Shown one piece after another: positions 40,141 to 49,382 of a stretch of DNA of 64,000 nt; position 1 is the first letter of the stretch; the number at the start of each line of letters is the position of its first letter. The translations under genes were made by a program, and so were the position numbers. The notes under the pieces were generated by a model. The model worked only from the letters and a program-made list of their open reading frames with translations, ran no database searches and was not told the origin of the DNA. Source of the DNA: CAWFXC01 sp963819735 (lineage in GTDB: Bacteria; Actinomycetota; Acidimicrobiia; IMCC26256; DASPTH01). Location: the NCBI GenBank assembly GCA_963819735.1, contig CAWFXC010000005.1:372001-436000 (forward strand), read 5' to 3'.

Positions 40141-41044
40141 CGACGAGCTCCGCGAGGATCGGGCCGATGCGGGCGGCGAGCTCCGGATTCGCGTAGCCCG
40201 CCCACGCGACCGATGAGGTGGTGTCGAGCGGTGCGTCGAGTGGTGCACCGCGCGGATCGGTGACGACGCCGCCCGCTTCCTCCAGCAGCATCGCGGTGCA
40301 CACGTCGTAGGGGTGGCACGCGAAGGCCTCGGGATCGACGAGCGGCCGGAGATCGGCGACGAAGCGATCGTGACCGACGATCAGCTCGTGGATCTGGCCA
40401 CCGGACGAGATGTACTCGTCGTCGAACACGTGACGGCTCCCGAGGCGCGCGAACAACTCCGTTTCCAACTGGGCGAGCGCGACCTTGCCGGGCGGGAAGA
40501 ATTTCGCCAGGCCGGCGAAGCCGTGCTCGAGGTCGACGGCCGATGAGGGCCGTACCGCGAGCGATGCGCGCCGCCGGGTTCCCAGGTCGAGGCGATCCGC
40601 GCGCAAGCCGCTGCCCTTCGTACCGCTGAGCTGGTCCGTTGCCCCTTGCTTCGTGGTCGGGAGCTCGGTCATCGCGGCGGCGACGACGTCGCGCAGCGAG
40701 CCGCCGTGGGGTGCCGCGGCGGCGAGACACCACGCCGGGCGCTTGTCGTACATCAGTCCGCGCGTGCCGTCGATGGTGTCGACGATGACCGTCCATATCG
40801 GATCGGCACCCACCACTACGGGCTCGTCGAGGCCTTCGGAGACGACCTCGACGTCCGGCCAGTGTTCCTCGAACCATTGGAGCAGCGTGTCGTCGGCGAC
40901 CTGGTCGATCGCGTAGATGGTGTCGGCGACGGTCTCGCCCTCGATCTTCGCCATGTCGATGCCGCGGGCGCCCACGACGACGTCGCGGATGTGATCGCCG
41001 AGCGCGCAGAGCCGGCGGCGGGCGTCGTCAGGCGAGGGCGCCAC
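40121..41044 (-). CDS. Inositol monophosphatase-like sugar phosphatase
   Basis: A 307-residue member of the IMPase/FBPase fold, starting GTG 41044 inside the end of galT. Metal-site motifs are visible but altered: EVVSEGL, VDTIDGTRGLMYDKRPAW (DxxDGT) and FACHPYDVCTAMLLEEAGG, where the usual WD is replaced by YD. SGTKGSGLRADRLDLG is an insertion not seen in the two IMPase genes at 11.5-13.0 kb. IMPase-type enzymes elsewhere are known to act on galactose 1-phosphate, so a role in this galactose operon is plausible but inferred. Confidence 0.8.
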   Translation of the reverse strand: MAPSPDDARRRLCALGDHIRDVVVGARGIDMAKIEGETVADTIYAIDQVADDTLLQWFEEHWPDVEVVSEGLDEPVVVGADPIWTVIVDTIDGTRGLMYDKRPAWCLAAAAPHGGSLRDVVAAAMTELPTTKQGATDQLSGTKGSGLRADRLDLGTRRRASLAVRPSSAVDLEHGFAGLAKFFPPGKVALAQLETELFARLGSRHVFDDEYISSGGQIHELIVGHDRFVADLRPLVDPEAFACHPYDVCTAMLLEEAGGVVTDPRGAPLDAPLDTTSSVAWAGYANPELAARIGPILAELVDDLAHR

Positions 41045-42011
41045 GGAGCTCCGCCGCCTTCTCGTCGGGATCCGACTCGTTGGTCATCGTTCCGCCACCG
41101 ATCTCGGGTCCGGCCAGGTACTTCAGCAGCCCCGGCGCGCGTAGCGGCGGATGCAACTCGAGGTGGAACGGATAGTGCGGGTGGTCACCGACCGGTGCCT
41201 GGTGAACCGCCAGCACGTAGGGCATGCGGAGACCCCACAGCGCGTCGTAGCGACGGACGACATCGCGCAGCACCAGGGCCAGCGAACGGCACTCGTCGTC
41301 GTCGAGGTCGAGCAGCGACGTCACCGCCCGACGCGGCAGGACGTGTACCTCGTAAGCGTAACGAGCGAACCACGGCACACACGCGAAGAAGTGGTCGCCT
41401 TCACCGACGATCCGCGGGCCGCCGAGCTCACGTTCGACGACATCCATCACCAGCGACCGCCCCGTCTGCGCGTGGTGCTCGGCCGCCACCGCGGCCTCGC
41501 GCGCCATCGTGCCGTACACGAGCGCGCCGGCGTAGATCTGGCAGTGGGGGTGCGGGTTCGAGGTGCCGACCGCGGCACCGCGGTTCTCGAAGATGAGCAC
41601 GTGGGCCACGCCATCGAGTGCCTGCAGGGCCGCAGTGCGGTCCCTCCAGGTGCGCACCACCGCGGTGACCTCGTCGTCGTCGAGATCGGCCATCGACCGG
41701 GTCGGGTCGTGGTGGTAGCAGACCACCTCGGCTGTCCCGACTGCCCGGCGCGTGCGATAGAGGTCGTCGTCCGTGGTTGGCGCGGGCGCGTCCGGTGAGA
41801 AGACGGGGAGGTCGTTGGTGAACACGAACACGCCGCGGTAGTCCGGGTTCGTGGTGTTGATCCGTCGCCCGAGCGGCGCGAGCGCGTTGTCGGCGGGCAC
41901 TGCGGGCTCGTCGTCGGGAACGGTTTCGCCGATCCACGGCCGTGCTCCGCGGTGCGCGGTGAAGAGCACCCATTCGGCGCGGAACGGATGCCAGCGCAGC
42001 TCCCACGTCAC
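41028..42011 (-). CDS. galT: Galactose-1-phosphate uridylyltransferase
   Basis: A 327-residue GalT of the HIT superfamily. GTG 42011 overlaps the beta-galactosidase TGA (GTGA). The N-terminal ELRWHPFRAEWVLFTAHRGARPW is typical, FVFTNDLPVF continues the fold, the active-site loop is VGTSNPHPHCQIYA (HPH with the nucleophilic His), and RYAYEVHVLPRRAV plus HPHYPFHLELHPPLRAPGLLKYLAGPE provide the C-terminal metal-binding part. It exchanges UDP-glucose and galactose 1-phosphate. Very high GC throughout, like the rest of the operon. Confidence 0.95.
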   Translation of the reverse strand: MTWELRWHPFRAEWVLFTAHRGARPWIGETVPDDEPAVPADNALAPLGRRINTTNPDYRGVFVFTNDLPVFSPDAPAPTTDDDLYRTRRAVGTAEVVCYHHDPTRSMADLDDDEVTAVVRTWRDRTAALQALDGVAHVLIFENRGAAVGTSNPHPHCQIYAGALVYGTMAREAAVAAEHHAQTGRSLVMDVVERELGGPRIVGEGDHFFACVPWFARYAYEVHVLPRRAVTSLLDLDDDECRSLALVLRDVVRRYDALWGLRMPYVLAVHQAPVGDHPHYPFHLELHPPLRAPGLLKYLAGPEIGGGTMTNESDPDEKAAELRGALA

Positions 42012-44449
42012 GGGCGCGCGACTTCGACAGTGACGACGCGGTCGTCGCAGTCCTTCGCGGACACCGTGACCGTGATCGTGCCCGAGCCGGTCGGCCGCAC
42101 GACCGCCAGCGCGCGACCGTTGTAGGTGTCGTGCGTAGGCGCACCGAAGGTCTCCTCGGTGCACGGGTTGCCGCTGCCCAAGCCCTGGAGCACCCCGGGA
42201 CCGTCGACCACGACCGTCACCGGCCGGTCGGCACTGCTGTACAGGTTGCCGTCGGCGTCGACCAGCGTGATCTCGAAGTAGGCGAGGTCGCGGTCGGTCG
42301 CGTCGATACGGGCGCGGTCGACCTGCACGTCGAGGTGCACTGGACCCGACGCCGAAGTGAGCGACGTCCGGCCGGTCTCCGCACCGTCGCGGTAGGCGAC
42401 GGCCGTGAGCTCGCCGGGTGTGTAGACGGTTTCGAATTCGGCCCGGAACCCGTGCACCTCCCCGGCCGGCGCGCGGCCGACGATGGTGCCGTCCGAGAGC
42501 AGTTCCACCTCGTCGGCGTCGGCGAAGACCTCGATGGTCACCGGCCGATCCTCGTATCCCGGCCACGACCACGTGGCGACGCCGTCGGTGAACGACCAGC
42601 CACCGTGAGCCGATGTCGCCTCCCCATGGTGCTCGGGCGGTCGCACCGCGAGGTACGGCGTGTCGCGCCGACCCCAGACGATCTCTCGCCAGTACGACAC
42701 CGGGCGGCGGTGACCCGTGATGTCGAAGTCGCCACAGCCCGCGGTCAGCCACGGGTACGCGCCCATGAACCCGCCGGGCGCCTCCCAGGCATACTGCGCG
42801 CGCCCGATCCCCGCTTCGCCGAGATAGTCCCAGCCCGTCCAGGTGAAGTCGCCGACGACGTGCGAGTGCTCGCGTACCAGTTGCCAATTGGCGGCGATGG
42901 ACGGGGGGCGGGTCTCGCTCCCGACGATCACGCGCTGAGGATGCAGCTCATGATCCATCGCGTAGCGCGACTCGCTGTAGTTGTATCCGGCGACGTCGAG
43001 GTAGGCGTACGACTCGGCGGTGTGCTGGTCGACGACCTCGCTCTGCAGGATGATGGGCAGGTACTGCTCCATCATCGACATCATGGTGTTGATGCCGGTG
43101 TCCTCCGTCGGGACGATCTCGATCCCGCCGGCGAGGGTGGCGATCAGCTCCATGCCACACGAGAGCAGGGGGTTGATCGAGTTGGTGACGAGCCGGGTGT
43201 CGTCGAGCGCCCGGATGCGCGCGGTGATCGCGCGACCCGACGCGGCGCCGGAGGGTCGTCCCGTGTCGGGGATCTCGTTACCGATGGAGTAGAGGATCAC
43301 GCACGGGTGGTTGCGATCCTTCTTCACCATCGCGTCCACGTCGGTCGGCCACCAGTCGGGAAATGCGTGTGAGTAGTCGTCCGCCGTCTTCGGCTCGGTC
43401 CACACGTCGAACGTCTCGTCCATGACGAGCATGCCGATTCGGTCGCAGGCCGCGAGCATCTCTCGGCTCATCGGGTGGTGGGCACTGCGCAACGCGTTGA
43501 ATCCGGCCTCCTTCAGCTTCTCGACCCGCCGCTCGTCGGCCCGCGAGATGGTCGCGGTGCCGAGGACGCCGTTGTCGTGGTGGATGCAGGCGCCGCGCAG
43601 GTCGACCGACTCGCCGTTGATGCGCAGACCGCGGGCCGGGTCGAGCTCGATGGTACGGATCCCGAACGTGGTCGACGCCCGGTCGAGCTCGCCGACATCG
43701 CCGTCGACAACGATCCGACACCTGTACAGCGTCGGCTGGTCGACGCTCCACCGTCGTGGACGCGCGACGAACAATCGCTGCCCGAGGGTCTCGGTCCGGC
43801 CGGGGAAGACGGTCAGAGGGGCGACATCCGATGCCACGACCGTACCGGTGTCGTCGACGATCTCGGTGGTGACTCTCGTGCTCGTCGTGACCATTGCGTC
43901 GTTCTCGACCAGCGTTCTCACCACGACCACGGCGCCTTCATCGTCGACGTTCGGGGTCGTCACGTGTATGCCGTCGAGGGCCACGTGGAGCGGCTCGCCG
44001 ACGACGAGGTGGACGTTCCGGTAGATCCCGGCACCCGAGTACCACCGACTGTCGTCGTGCGCGGTCGCGTCGACCGCGATCGTGTTCTCCTCGCCGTAGC
44101 GGAGGTGCTGGCCGATCGACACCGTGAAGTCCGAGTACCCGTACGGGCGGTGACCGACGAGCGTGCCGTTCATGTACACCGCGCCGCTGCGGTACACGCC
44201 CTCGAACTCGACGACGATCCGCTTCCCTCGGTCGGCCTCGGCCACGACGAAGTTCTTCTGGTACTCCCAAACGCCGCCCGGGAAGTAGCCCGCGCTCGCG
44301 TTGCCGCTGGGGTCGCGCGCTTCAGTGATCATCGCGTCGTGCGGCAGGCGCACCGGTACCCACGGGATGGACGAGCCGCCGATCAGCTCCGAGAACGCGT
44401 TCACCTTCGGGCGCACGCGCCAACCGTCGTTGAACGAGGTACGGATCAC
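42008..44449 (-). CDS. Glycoside hydrolase family 2 beta-galactosidase
   Basis: An 813-residue GH2 enzyme. GTG 44449 overlaps the xylB stop. The jelly-roll sugar-binding domain comes first (VRLPHDAMITEAR, GGVWEYQKNF, FEGVYRSGAVYMNGTLVG, WYSGAGIYRNVHLVV), then an immunoglobulin-like domain, then the catalytic barrel with HHDNGVLG, RSAHHP, YSIGNEIPD (acid/base Glu) and VGSETRPP (nucleophile Glu). C-terminal Ig-like domains end YNGRALAVVRPTGSG. No signal peptide, so it acts on imported galactosides. The arrangement resembles GH2 enzymes with extra C-terminal domains. Confidence 0.93.
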   Translation of the reverse strand: MIRTSFNDGWRVRPKVNAFSELIGGSSIPWVPVRLPHDAMITEARDPSGNASAGYFPGGVWEYQKNFVVAEADRGKRIVVEFEGVYRSGAVYMNGTLVGHRPYGYSDFTVSIGQHLRYGEENTIAVDATAHDDSRWYSGAGIYRNVHLVVGEPLHVALDGIHVTTPNVDDEGAVVVVRTLVENDAMVTTSTRVTTEIVDDTGTVVASDVAPLTVFPGRTETLGQRLFVARPRRWSVDQPTLYRCRIVVDGDVGELDRASTTFGIRTIELDPARGLRINGESVDLRGACIHHDNGVLGTATISRADERRVEKLKEAGFNALRSAHHPMSREMLAACDRIGMLVMDETFDVWTEPKTADDYSHAFPDWWPTDVDAMVKKDRNHPCVILYSIGNEIPDTGRPSGAASGRAITARIRALDDTRLVTNSINPLLSCGMELIATLAGGIEIVPTEDTGINTMMSMMEQYLPIILQSEVVDQHTAESYAYLDVAGYNYSESRYAMDHELHPQRVIVGSETRPPSIAANWQLVREHSHVVGDFTWTGWDYLGEAGIGRAQYAWEAPGGFMGAYPWLTAGCGDFDITGHRRPVSYWREIVWGRRDTPYLAVRPPEHHGEATSAHGGWSFTDGVATWSWPGYEDRPVTIEVFADADEVELLSDGTIVGRAPAGEVHGFRAEFETVYTPGELTAVAYRDGAETGRTSLTSASGPVHLDVQVDRARIDATDRDLAYFEITLVDADGNLYSSADRPVTVVVDGPGVLQGLGSGNPCTEETFGAPTHDTYNGRALAVVRPTGSGTITVTVSAKDCDDRVVTVEVARP

Positions 44450-45861
44450 GACGCGGTGCCCGGGTCGGGGTAGGTGTGCTGACGGGCGGATCGGTACGCC
44501 TCGCGCACGGCGCCCGAGTCGATTGACGCGTCGGGCTCGACCAACCGCCCGTCGGACGGCGCCCATTCGTGGGAGACGGTGGCGACCGCGCGCCCTGCGG
44601 ACGCGGCGGCGGCCTGGATGCAGGCACCGCGCGCGGCGTACTCCGCCGGCGCGGGCACCTCGACCGGCCGCTGGAGCAGGTCGGCGACCAGCTGGGGGTA
44701 CACCGCGGAGCGTGCACCACCACCGACGACGACGAGCCGCCCCTCGTCGGTGGCGACGCCCGTCGCGCGCAGCGCGTCGAGCGCTTCGAGCAGGCCGCAC
44801 ACCACACCCTCGTACGCGGCGCGCGCGAGCTGCGCGGGACCGGTGTCGGACCGCAGACCAGTCAGGACGCCGGTACCGTCCGGCAGGTTGGGGGTGCGTT
44901 CGCCGTCGAGATAGGGGAGGAGCACGACGCCGCCGGCACCGGGCGCGCACTCGAGCGCCAGGTGCTCGAGCTCGCGGCGCTCACGTCCGAGCAGATGGGC
45001 CATCGTGTCGGTCACCTTCGTCGCGTTCAGCGTGCAGACGAGGGGCAGGAACCGACCAGTGGCGTCGGCGAAGCTCGCCACCGCGCCGGATGCATCGCTC
45101 GTGGGTTCGGAGGACACCGCGAACACCGTTCCCGACGTGCCGAGCGAGATCGCCACGTCGCCCTCTCGCAGGCCGAGGCCGAGGGCCGACGCCATGTTGT
45201 CGCCGGTGCCGATCGCGACCGACGCCCCACGGAAGACGCCGGCGCAGGCGTCCGGCGCCAGCACGGTGGGTGCGACGTCGGGATCCAGCTCGAGCAACGC
45301 GAACGCCTCGGCGATGTAACCGCTGCTGGCGGCCGACCAGTAGCCCGTACCCGACGCGTCGCCGCGGTCGGTTACCAACTCGCCGGTGAGTTGCAGAGTG
45401 AGCCAGTCGTGGGGGAGGAGCACGTGCGCGACCCGCGCGAAGACGTCGGGCTCGTGCGCGCGCAGCCAGGCGAGCTTGGTGATGGTGAGCGCGGCGACCG
45501 GCACGGTGCCGACCACCTCCGCCCAGCGTTCTGCGCCCCAAGCTTCCACGAGCGCGGTCGCTTCAGGTGCCGACTGCGTGTCGTTCCACAGCTTGGCCGG
45601 TCGGAGCACGCGGTGCTCGTCGTCGAGCACGACCATGCCGTGTTGCTGGCCCGCGACCGAGATGGCCGCGACTTCGTCCCCGTGCTCATCGAGCAGCGTC
45701 GACAGCGCGGTCCACCACGCCTGTGGATCCTGCTCGCTGCGCGGTGGCACGGTCGCCGGATGCGGCCGAGCGCCCGACCTCACCAGTTCGCCGCGGTCGG
45801 CGTCGCGGATCTCGAGCTTGCACGCCGACGTCGACGAATCGACCCCGGCGACCAGTGGCAT
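44446..45861 (-). CDS. xylB: Xylulokinase
   Basis: A 471-residue FGGY-family carbohydrate kinase phosphorylating D-xylulose. MPLVAGVDSSTSACKLEI is the N-terminal phosphate loop. ISVAGQQHGMVVLD (the GQxHG/M sugar-binding motif of xylulokinases), LWNDTQS, LTITKLAWLRAHEPDVFARV, LLPHDWLTLQLTG and DRGDASGTGYW are diagnostic, with the second ATPase part at SLGTSGTVFAVS and VVVGGGARSAVYPQLVADLL. It is translationally coupled to xylA (TGATG at 45863-45859) and to the beta-galactosidase (GTGA). It feeds xylulose 5-phosphate to the pentose phosphate pathway. Confidence 0.95.
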   Translation of the reverse strand: MPLVAGVDSSTSACKLEIRDADRGELVRSGARPHPATVPPRSEQDPQAWWTALSTLLDEHGDEVAAISVAGQQHGMVVLDDEHRVLRPAKLWNDTQSAPEATALVEAWGAERWAEVVGTVPVAALTITKLAWLRAHEPDVFARVAHVLLPHDWLTLQLTGELVTDRGDASGTGYWSAASSGYIAEAFALLELDPDVAPTVLAPDACAGVFRGASVAIGTGDNMASALGLGLREGDVAISLGTSGTVFAVSSEPTSDASGAVASFADATGRFLPLVCTLNATKVTDTMAHLLGRERRELEHLALECAPGAGGVVLLPYLDGERTPNLPDGTGVLTGLRSDTGPAQLARAAYEGVVCGLLEALDALRATGVATDEGRLVVVGGGARSAVYPQLVADLLQRPVEVPAPAEYAARGACIQAAAASAGRAVATVSHEWAPSDGRLVEPDASIDSGAVREAYRSARQHTYPDPGTAS

Positions 45862-47009
45862 CAGCGAATGCCGAGCAGGAGCTCGGTGACGAGCTGGTCC
45901 AGTCGCTCGTGCCCGTAGCCCTGGTTCGCCAGCGCGTCCTCGTCGAACGTCGCCGTCCGCACCGCGCCGAGCGGGCCGGTCGGCTCGGCGAGCTCGTCTG
46001 CCTTGGCGACGGCCAACGCCTCCAGGATCTCGGGGTCGTCACGCATGCGCTCGGCCTTCTCCTTGAGGATCAGGTACGTGCGCATGCACCCGCGCGCGAA
46101 GTCCCACACACCGTCGGCGTCCTCGGTCCGGTACGCGTGCGCGTCGAAGTGCCGCATGCCGTCCCAGCCCGAGTCCTCGAGCAGCCGCACGACGTAGAAG
46201 GCGTCGCGTATGCCTTCGGCGCCGAAGCGGAAATCCTGGTCGTACTTCCCGATCCGCTGGGCGTTGAGATCGATGTGGAACAGCTTCCCGTGCCACAGCG
46301 TCTGGGCAACCGCGTGGGTGAACGACAGGCCCGACATCGTCTCGTGCGCGAACTCCGGGTTGAGGCCGACCATGTCGGGCCACTCGAGCTCGCCGATGAA
46401 CGCCAGCGCATGGCCGACCGTCGGCAGGAAGATGTCACCACGCGGCTCGTTGGGCTTGGGTTCGAGCGCGACGCGCAGGTCGTAGCCGCGCTCGCGGATG
46501 TGCTCGCAGCAGAGGTCGACCGCTTCCTTGTAGCGGTCGAGCGCGGTGCGCACGTCCTTGGCGGCGTCCGCCTCCACTCCTTCGCGGCCACCCCACATCA
46601 CGTAGACCTCAGCGCCCAGCTCGGCGCCGAGGTCGATTGCGTCAAGCGTCTTGCGCACCGCGAACCGACGAACGTCGCGATCGTTGGCCGTGAATGCGCC
46701 TTCCTTGAACACCGGTCGGCTGAACAGGTTGGTGGTCGCCATCGGCACGTGCATGCCGGTCTCGTCGAGCGCGGCCCGGAACCGCTTCAGGATCGACTCC
46801 CGCTCGGACGCCGACGCGCCGTACGGCACGAGGTCGTTGTCGTGGAAGCTGACGCCGTACGCACCGAGCTCCGCGAGGTGATGTACCGCGTCGACCGGGT
46901 CGAGCGGCGGGCGCACCTCGTGACCGAACGGGTCACGACCGGGATTGCCCACCGTCCACAACCCGAAGGTGAAGTGGTGCTGGGGAAGTGCTGTGTAGGC
47001 GTCGGACAT
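45861..47009 (-). CDS. xylA: Xylose isomerase
   Basis: A 382-residue metal-dependent xylose isomerase of the shorter actinobacterial class. ATG 47009 with GAAGGGAA upstream begins HHFTFGLWTVGNPGRDPFG. Active-site motifs: VSFHDNDLVP (catalytic His), YVMWGGREG, VALEPKPNEPRGD (Glu metal ligand), LNPEFAHETM, HIDLNAQRIGKYDQDFRFG (Asp ligands) and RHFDAHAYRTED. It converts D-xylose to D-xylulose. It is the first enzyme gene of the operon, 19 bp after the ROK regulator. Confidence 0.97.
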   Translation of the reverse strand: MSDAYTALPQHHFTFGLWTVGNPGRDPFGHEVRPPLDPVDAVHHLAELGAYGVSFHDNDLVPYGASASERESILKRFRAALDETGMHVPMATTNLFSRPVFKEGAFTANDRDVRRFAVRKTLDAIDLGAELGAEVYVMWGGREGVEADAAKDVRTALDRYKEAVDLCCEHIRERGYDLRVALEPKPNEPRGDIFLPTVGHALAFIGELEWPDMVGLNPEFAHETMSGLSFTHAVAQTLWHGKLFHIDLNAQRIGKYDQDFRFGAEGIRDAFYVVRLLEDSGWDGMRHFDAHAYRTEDADGVWDFARGCMRTYLILKEKAERMRDDPEILEALAVAKADELAEPTGPLGAVRTATFDEDALANQGYGHERLDQLVTELLLGIR

Positions 47010-47028
47010 GGAACCGTTCCCTTCGTGG

Positions 47029-48153
47029 TCAGCCGAGCCGCGCTTCGGCGCGGCGGGGGATGAGGGTGGGATCGGCGACGACGGTGTCGAGCACCGTGGT
47101 GGCGGCGCCGACCACCGCGGCATCGTCGCCGAGGCGCGAGCGCCGCACCTCGCACGGGCGCCATCGGCCGCCGAGGGTCTCGGCGCGGAGGTGGTCGGCC
47201 AGGCGTTCGGAGACCTCGCGGGACGTCGCGAGTGAGCCGCCCAGGATCACGGCCTGCGGGTCGACCAGATGGACGACCGAGCGCAGCGCGGTGGCGAGTG
47301 AGCGGGCAATCTCCGCCGGCGGAGACGTGATGCTGCCGCCCACGAAGACCTCGAGGCAGCCGCGGGCTCCACACGCGCACTGCGGTCCCCGGGGATCGAC
47401 CACCACGTGACCGAGCTCACCCGCGAAGCCGTTGACGCCACGGACCACTCTTCCGTCGAGGACGATCCCGCCGCCGACGCCGATCCCACCGGATACGTAG
47501 ACGAACGAGGACAGATCGCGACCGGCTCCGTGCCGCAGCTCGGCGAGCGCTCCCAGCGTGGCCTCGTTGTCGACGCTGATATCGATGCCGAGGTCGGCGT
47601 CCGGGCTGGTGAGGTCGACGTCGAGCCAGTGCAGGTTCGGCGCCACGAAGAGCGAGCGCGACGATGGCTCCACCAGGCCCGGTACGGCGAGCGCACCTCC
47701 GGCACCGCGGATCCCCTGCGCGTCGGCGTCTTCGAGCGCGGCCCGGGCGACCGCGTGCAGCCGTTCCAGCACCCGGCGCGGGCGCGCCCTCCCGTTGTCG
47801 CCGTTGCGCCGATGCCGGATCCGGATCGCGCCTGAGAGATCCACGATGCACGCCGACACGTAGTTCACGTTGATCTCGAGGCCCAGCCCGCCGACCGACC
47901 ACGCTGCCGCGCCAACGTCCACCGCCGGCCGTCCGATGCGGCTGACCCGCGGCGTGTCCATCTCCTCCACCAGGTTCCGCTCGAGCAGGTCGCCCACGAG
48001 CGCAGACGTCGTCGCCTTGGTGAGCCCGATCTGCCGCGCGAGATCGGCGCGGGACCGTGGCCCGTCGCGCAGCAACAGCTCGAGGACCATGGACAGGTGG
48101 TGCCGGCGCACGTCACCGAGATCCATCGTCGAGCGGCGTTGGGTGCCGGTCAT
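47029..48153 (-). CDS. ROK-family transcriptional regulator (XylR-like)
   Basis: A 374-residue ROK repressor. Starting at ATG 48153, the winged HTH is VLELLLRDGPRSRADLARQIGLTKATTSALVGDLLERNLVEE. The sugar-kinase-like sensing domain follows: AWSVGGLGLEINVNYVSACIVD, NEATLGALAELRHG, YVSGGIGVGGGIVLDGRVVRGVNGFAGELGH, then the zinc motif GPQCACGARGCLEVF with three cysteines. It is the first gene of the xyl-gal operon, so it probably represses its own transcript until xylose or a related sugar binds. It is divergent from an LLM monooxygenase gene. Confidence 0.93.
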   Translation of the reverse strand: MTGTQRRSTMDLGDVRRHHLSMVLELLLRDGPRSRADLARQIGLTKATTSALVGDLLERNLVEEMDTPRVSRIGRPAVDVGAAAWSVGGLGLEINVNYVSACIVDLSGAIRIRHRRNGDNGRARPRRVLERLHAVARAALEDADAQGIRGAGGALAVPGLVEPSSRSLFVAPNLHWLDVDLTSPDADLGIDISVDNEATLGALAELRHGAGRDLSSFVYVSGGIGVGGGIVLDGRVVRGVNGFAGELGHVVVDPRGPQCACGARGCLEVFVGGSITSPPAEIARSLATALRSVVHLVDPQAVILGGSLATSREVSERLADHLRAETLGGRWRPCEVRRSRLGDDAAVVGAATTVLDTVVADPTLIPRRAEARLG

Positions 48154-48244
48154 ATCGGGCTCAGCTCCACCACGGTCGGCGACGACGTACGCCCCCATCG
48201 CGACGATGGGTGGAACCCACGAGATCGTCCCTGCATTCGGCGGC

Positions 48245-48261
48245 CACTACTTCGTATAGTG
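48245..48261. promoter_or_regulatory. Inverted repeat CACTA-N7-TAGTG upstream of the ROK gene
   Basis: CACTA (48245-48249) and TAGTG (48257-48261) flank a 7-bp spacer, 92 bp before the ROK start and 80 bp before the divergent gene. It is a plausible ROK operator or promoter element, but the assignment rests on symmetry and position only. Confidence 0.4.
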
Positions 48262-48340
48262 ACCGAACGAATTGCGAGTTGCAAGTGCTCTGGTTAGGGT
48301 CGACCACCCTCGGCCGTCTCGAAAGGCTGGTTGGAAACGG

Positions 48341-49382
48341 ATGAAGGTCGATGTCGCGCTGGCGAGTTCGGTGTTCGACGCCGCGGAACGGGCGGTGGCG
48401 TTCGAGGGAACCGGCGTCGACGGTGTCTTCACGTTCGAGAACGCCCACGACGTGTTCTTCCCGCTCGTCGCCGCGGCACCCGTCTGTTCGCTCGACCTGA
48501 TGACCAACGTGGCGATGGCGTTCCCGCGTAGTCCACTGCACTTGGCCGTCGCGTCATACGACCTGCAGCAGCTCTCGCGAGGTCGGTTTCGCCTCGGGCT
48601 CGGCACGCAGATCAAGCCCCACATCGAGAAGCGCTATGGCGCGCGGTGGGACAAGCCGGTTCGCCAGATGCGTGAGTGGGTGCTGGCGACGCAGGCGATC
48701 CTGCAAAGCTGGCAGAACGGAACCAAGCTCGACTTTCGCGGCGAGTACACCACGCACACACTGATGACGCCCGCGTTCAATCCCGGGCCCAACCCCTTCG
48801 GCGTTCCGAAGATCCTCGTCGGTGCCCTCGGTCCCAAGATGAACGAGATGGCAGCCGAAGTGGCCGATGGAAATCTGGTGATGCCCTTCAACACCGACCG
48901 TCACATGCGCGAACGCACGATGCCGGCCATCGAACGCGGCCTCGCGTTGGCAGGACGATCGCGCTCCGACATCGAGATCGTGGCCGAGGTGATCGTCGCC
49001 GTCGGCCGCAACGACGAGGAACTTGAGCGCGCCCGGGCGGTGAAGACGACGATGGCCTTCTACGGCTCGACGCCCGCGTACCGAGCCGTGCTCGAGGTCG
49101 AAGGGTGCGGCGAGCTCCAGGGCGAGCTCAACGCGTTGTCGAAGCAGGGCCGCTGGAAAGAGATGACCGACCTCGTCACCGACGACCTGATGCAATCCGT
49201 CGCGGTGTGGGGCACGCCCGCGCAGGTGGGCGGACGAGATCATGCGACGCTTCGGTGACTGCGATCGGATCTGCGCGTACTTCCCGGGGTTCGAGGCGAG
49301 CCTCGACCTCATCTCCGACTTCACCGCGGCCATGAACGACGCGACGAGGCGAACGGGCCTCGACGCCCGGTCCGCGCGGTGA
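48341..49382 (+). pseudogene. F420-dependent LLM oxidoreductase, frameshifted near the 3' end
   Basis: Starting ATG 48341, KVDVALASSVFDAAERAVAFEGTGVDGVFTFENAHDVF and LVAAAPVCSLDLMTNVAMAFPRSPLHLAVASYDLQQLSRGRFRLGLGTQ match the probable F420-dependent LLM subgroup. At GGG 49228-49230 an extra G turns TPAQV into GGRDHATLRstop. Removing it gives ADEIMRRFGDCDRICAYFPGFEASLDLISDFTAAM and a TGA at 49380-49382 (346 residues), which overlaps the next gene's GTG as GTGA. That restored coupling strongly supports the correction. A consensus error is likely. Confidence 0.85.

Noticed and set aside
42008..44950. N-terminal extension of the beta-galactosidase to 980 residues
   Set aside because: The extension reads through xylB in another frame; GTG 44449 in GTGA overlap with xylB is the natural start.
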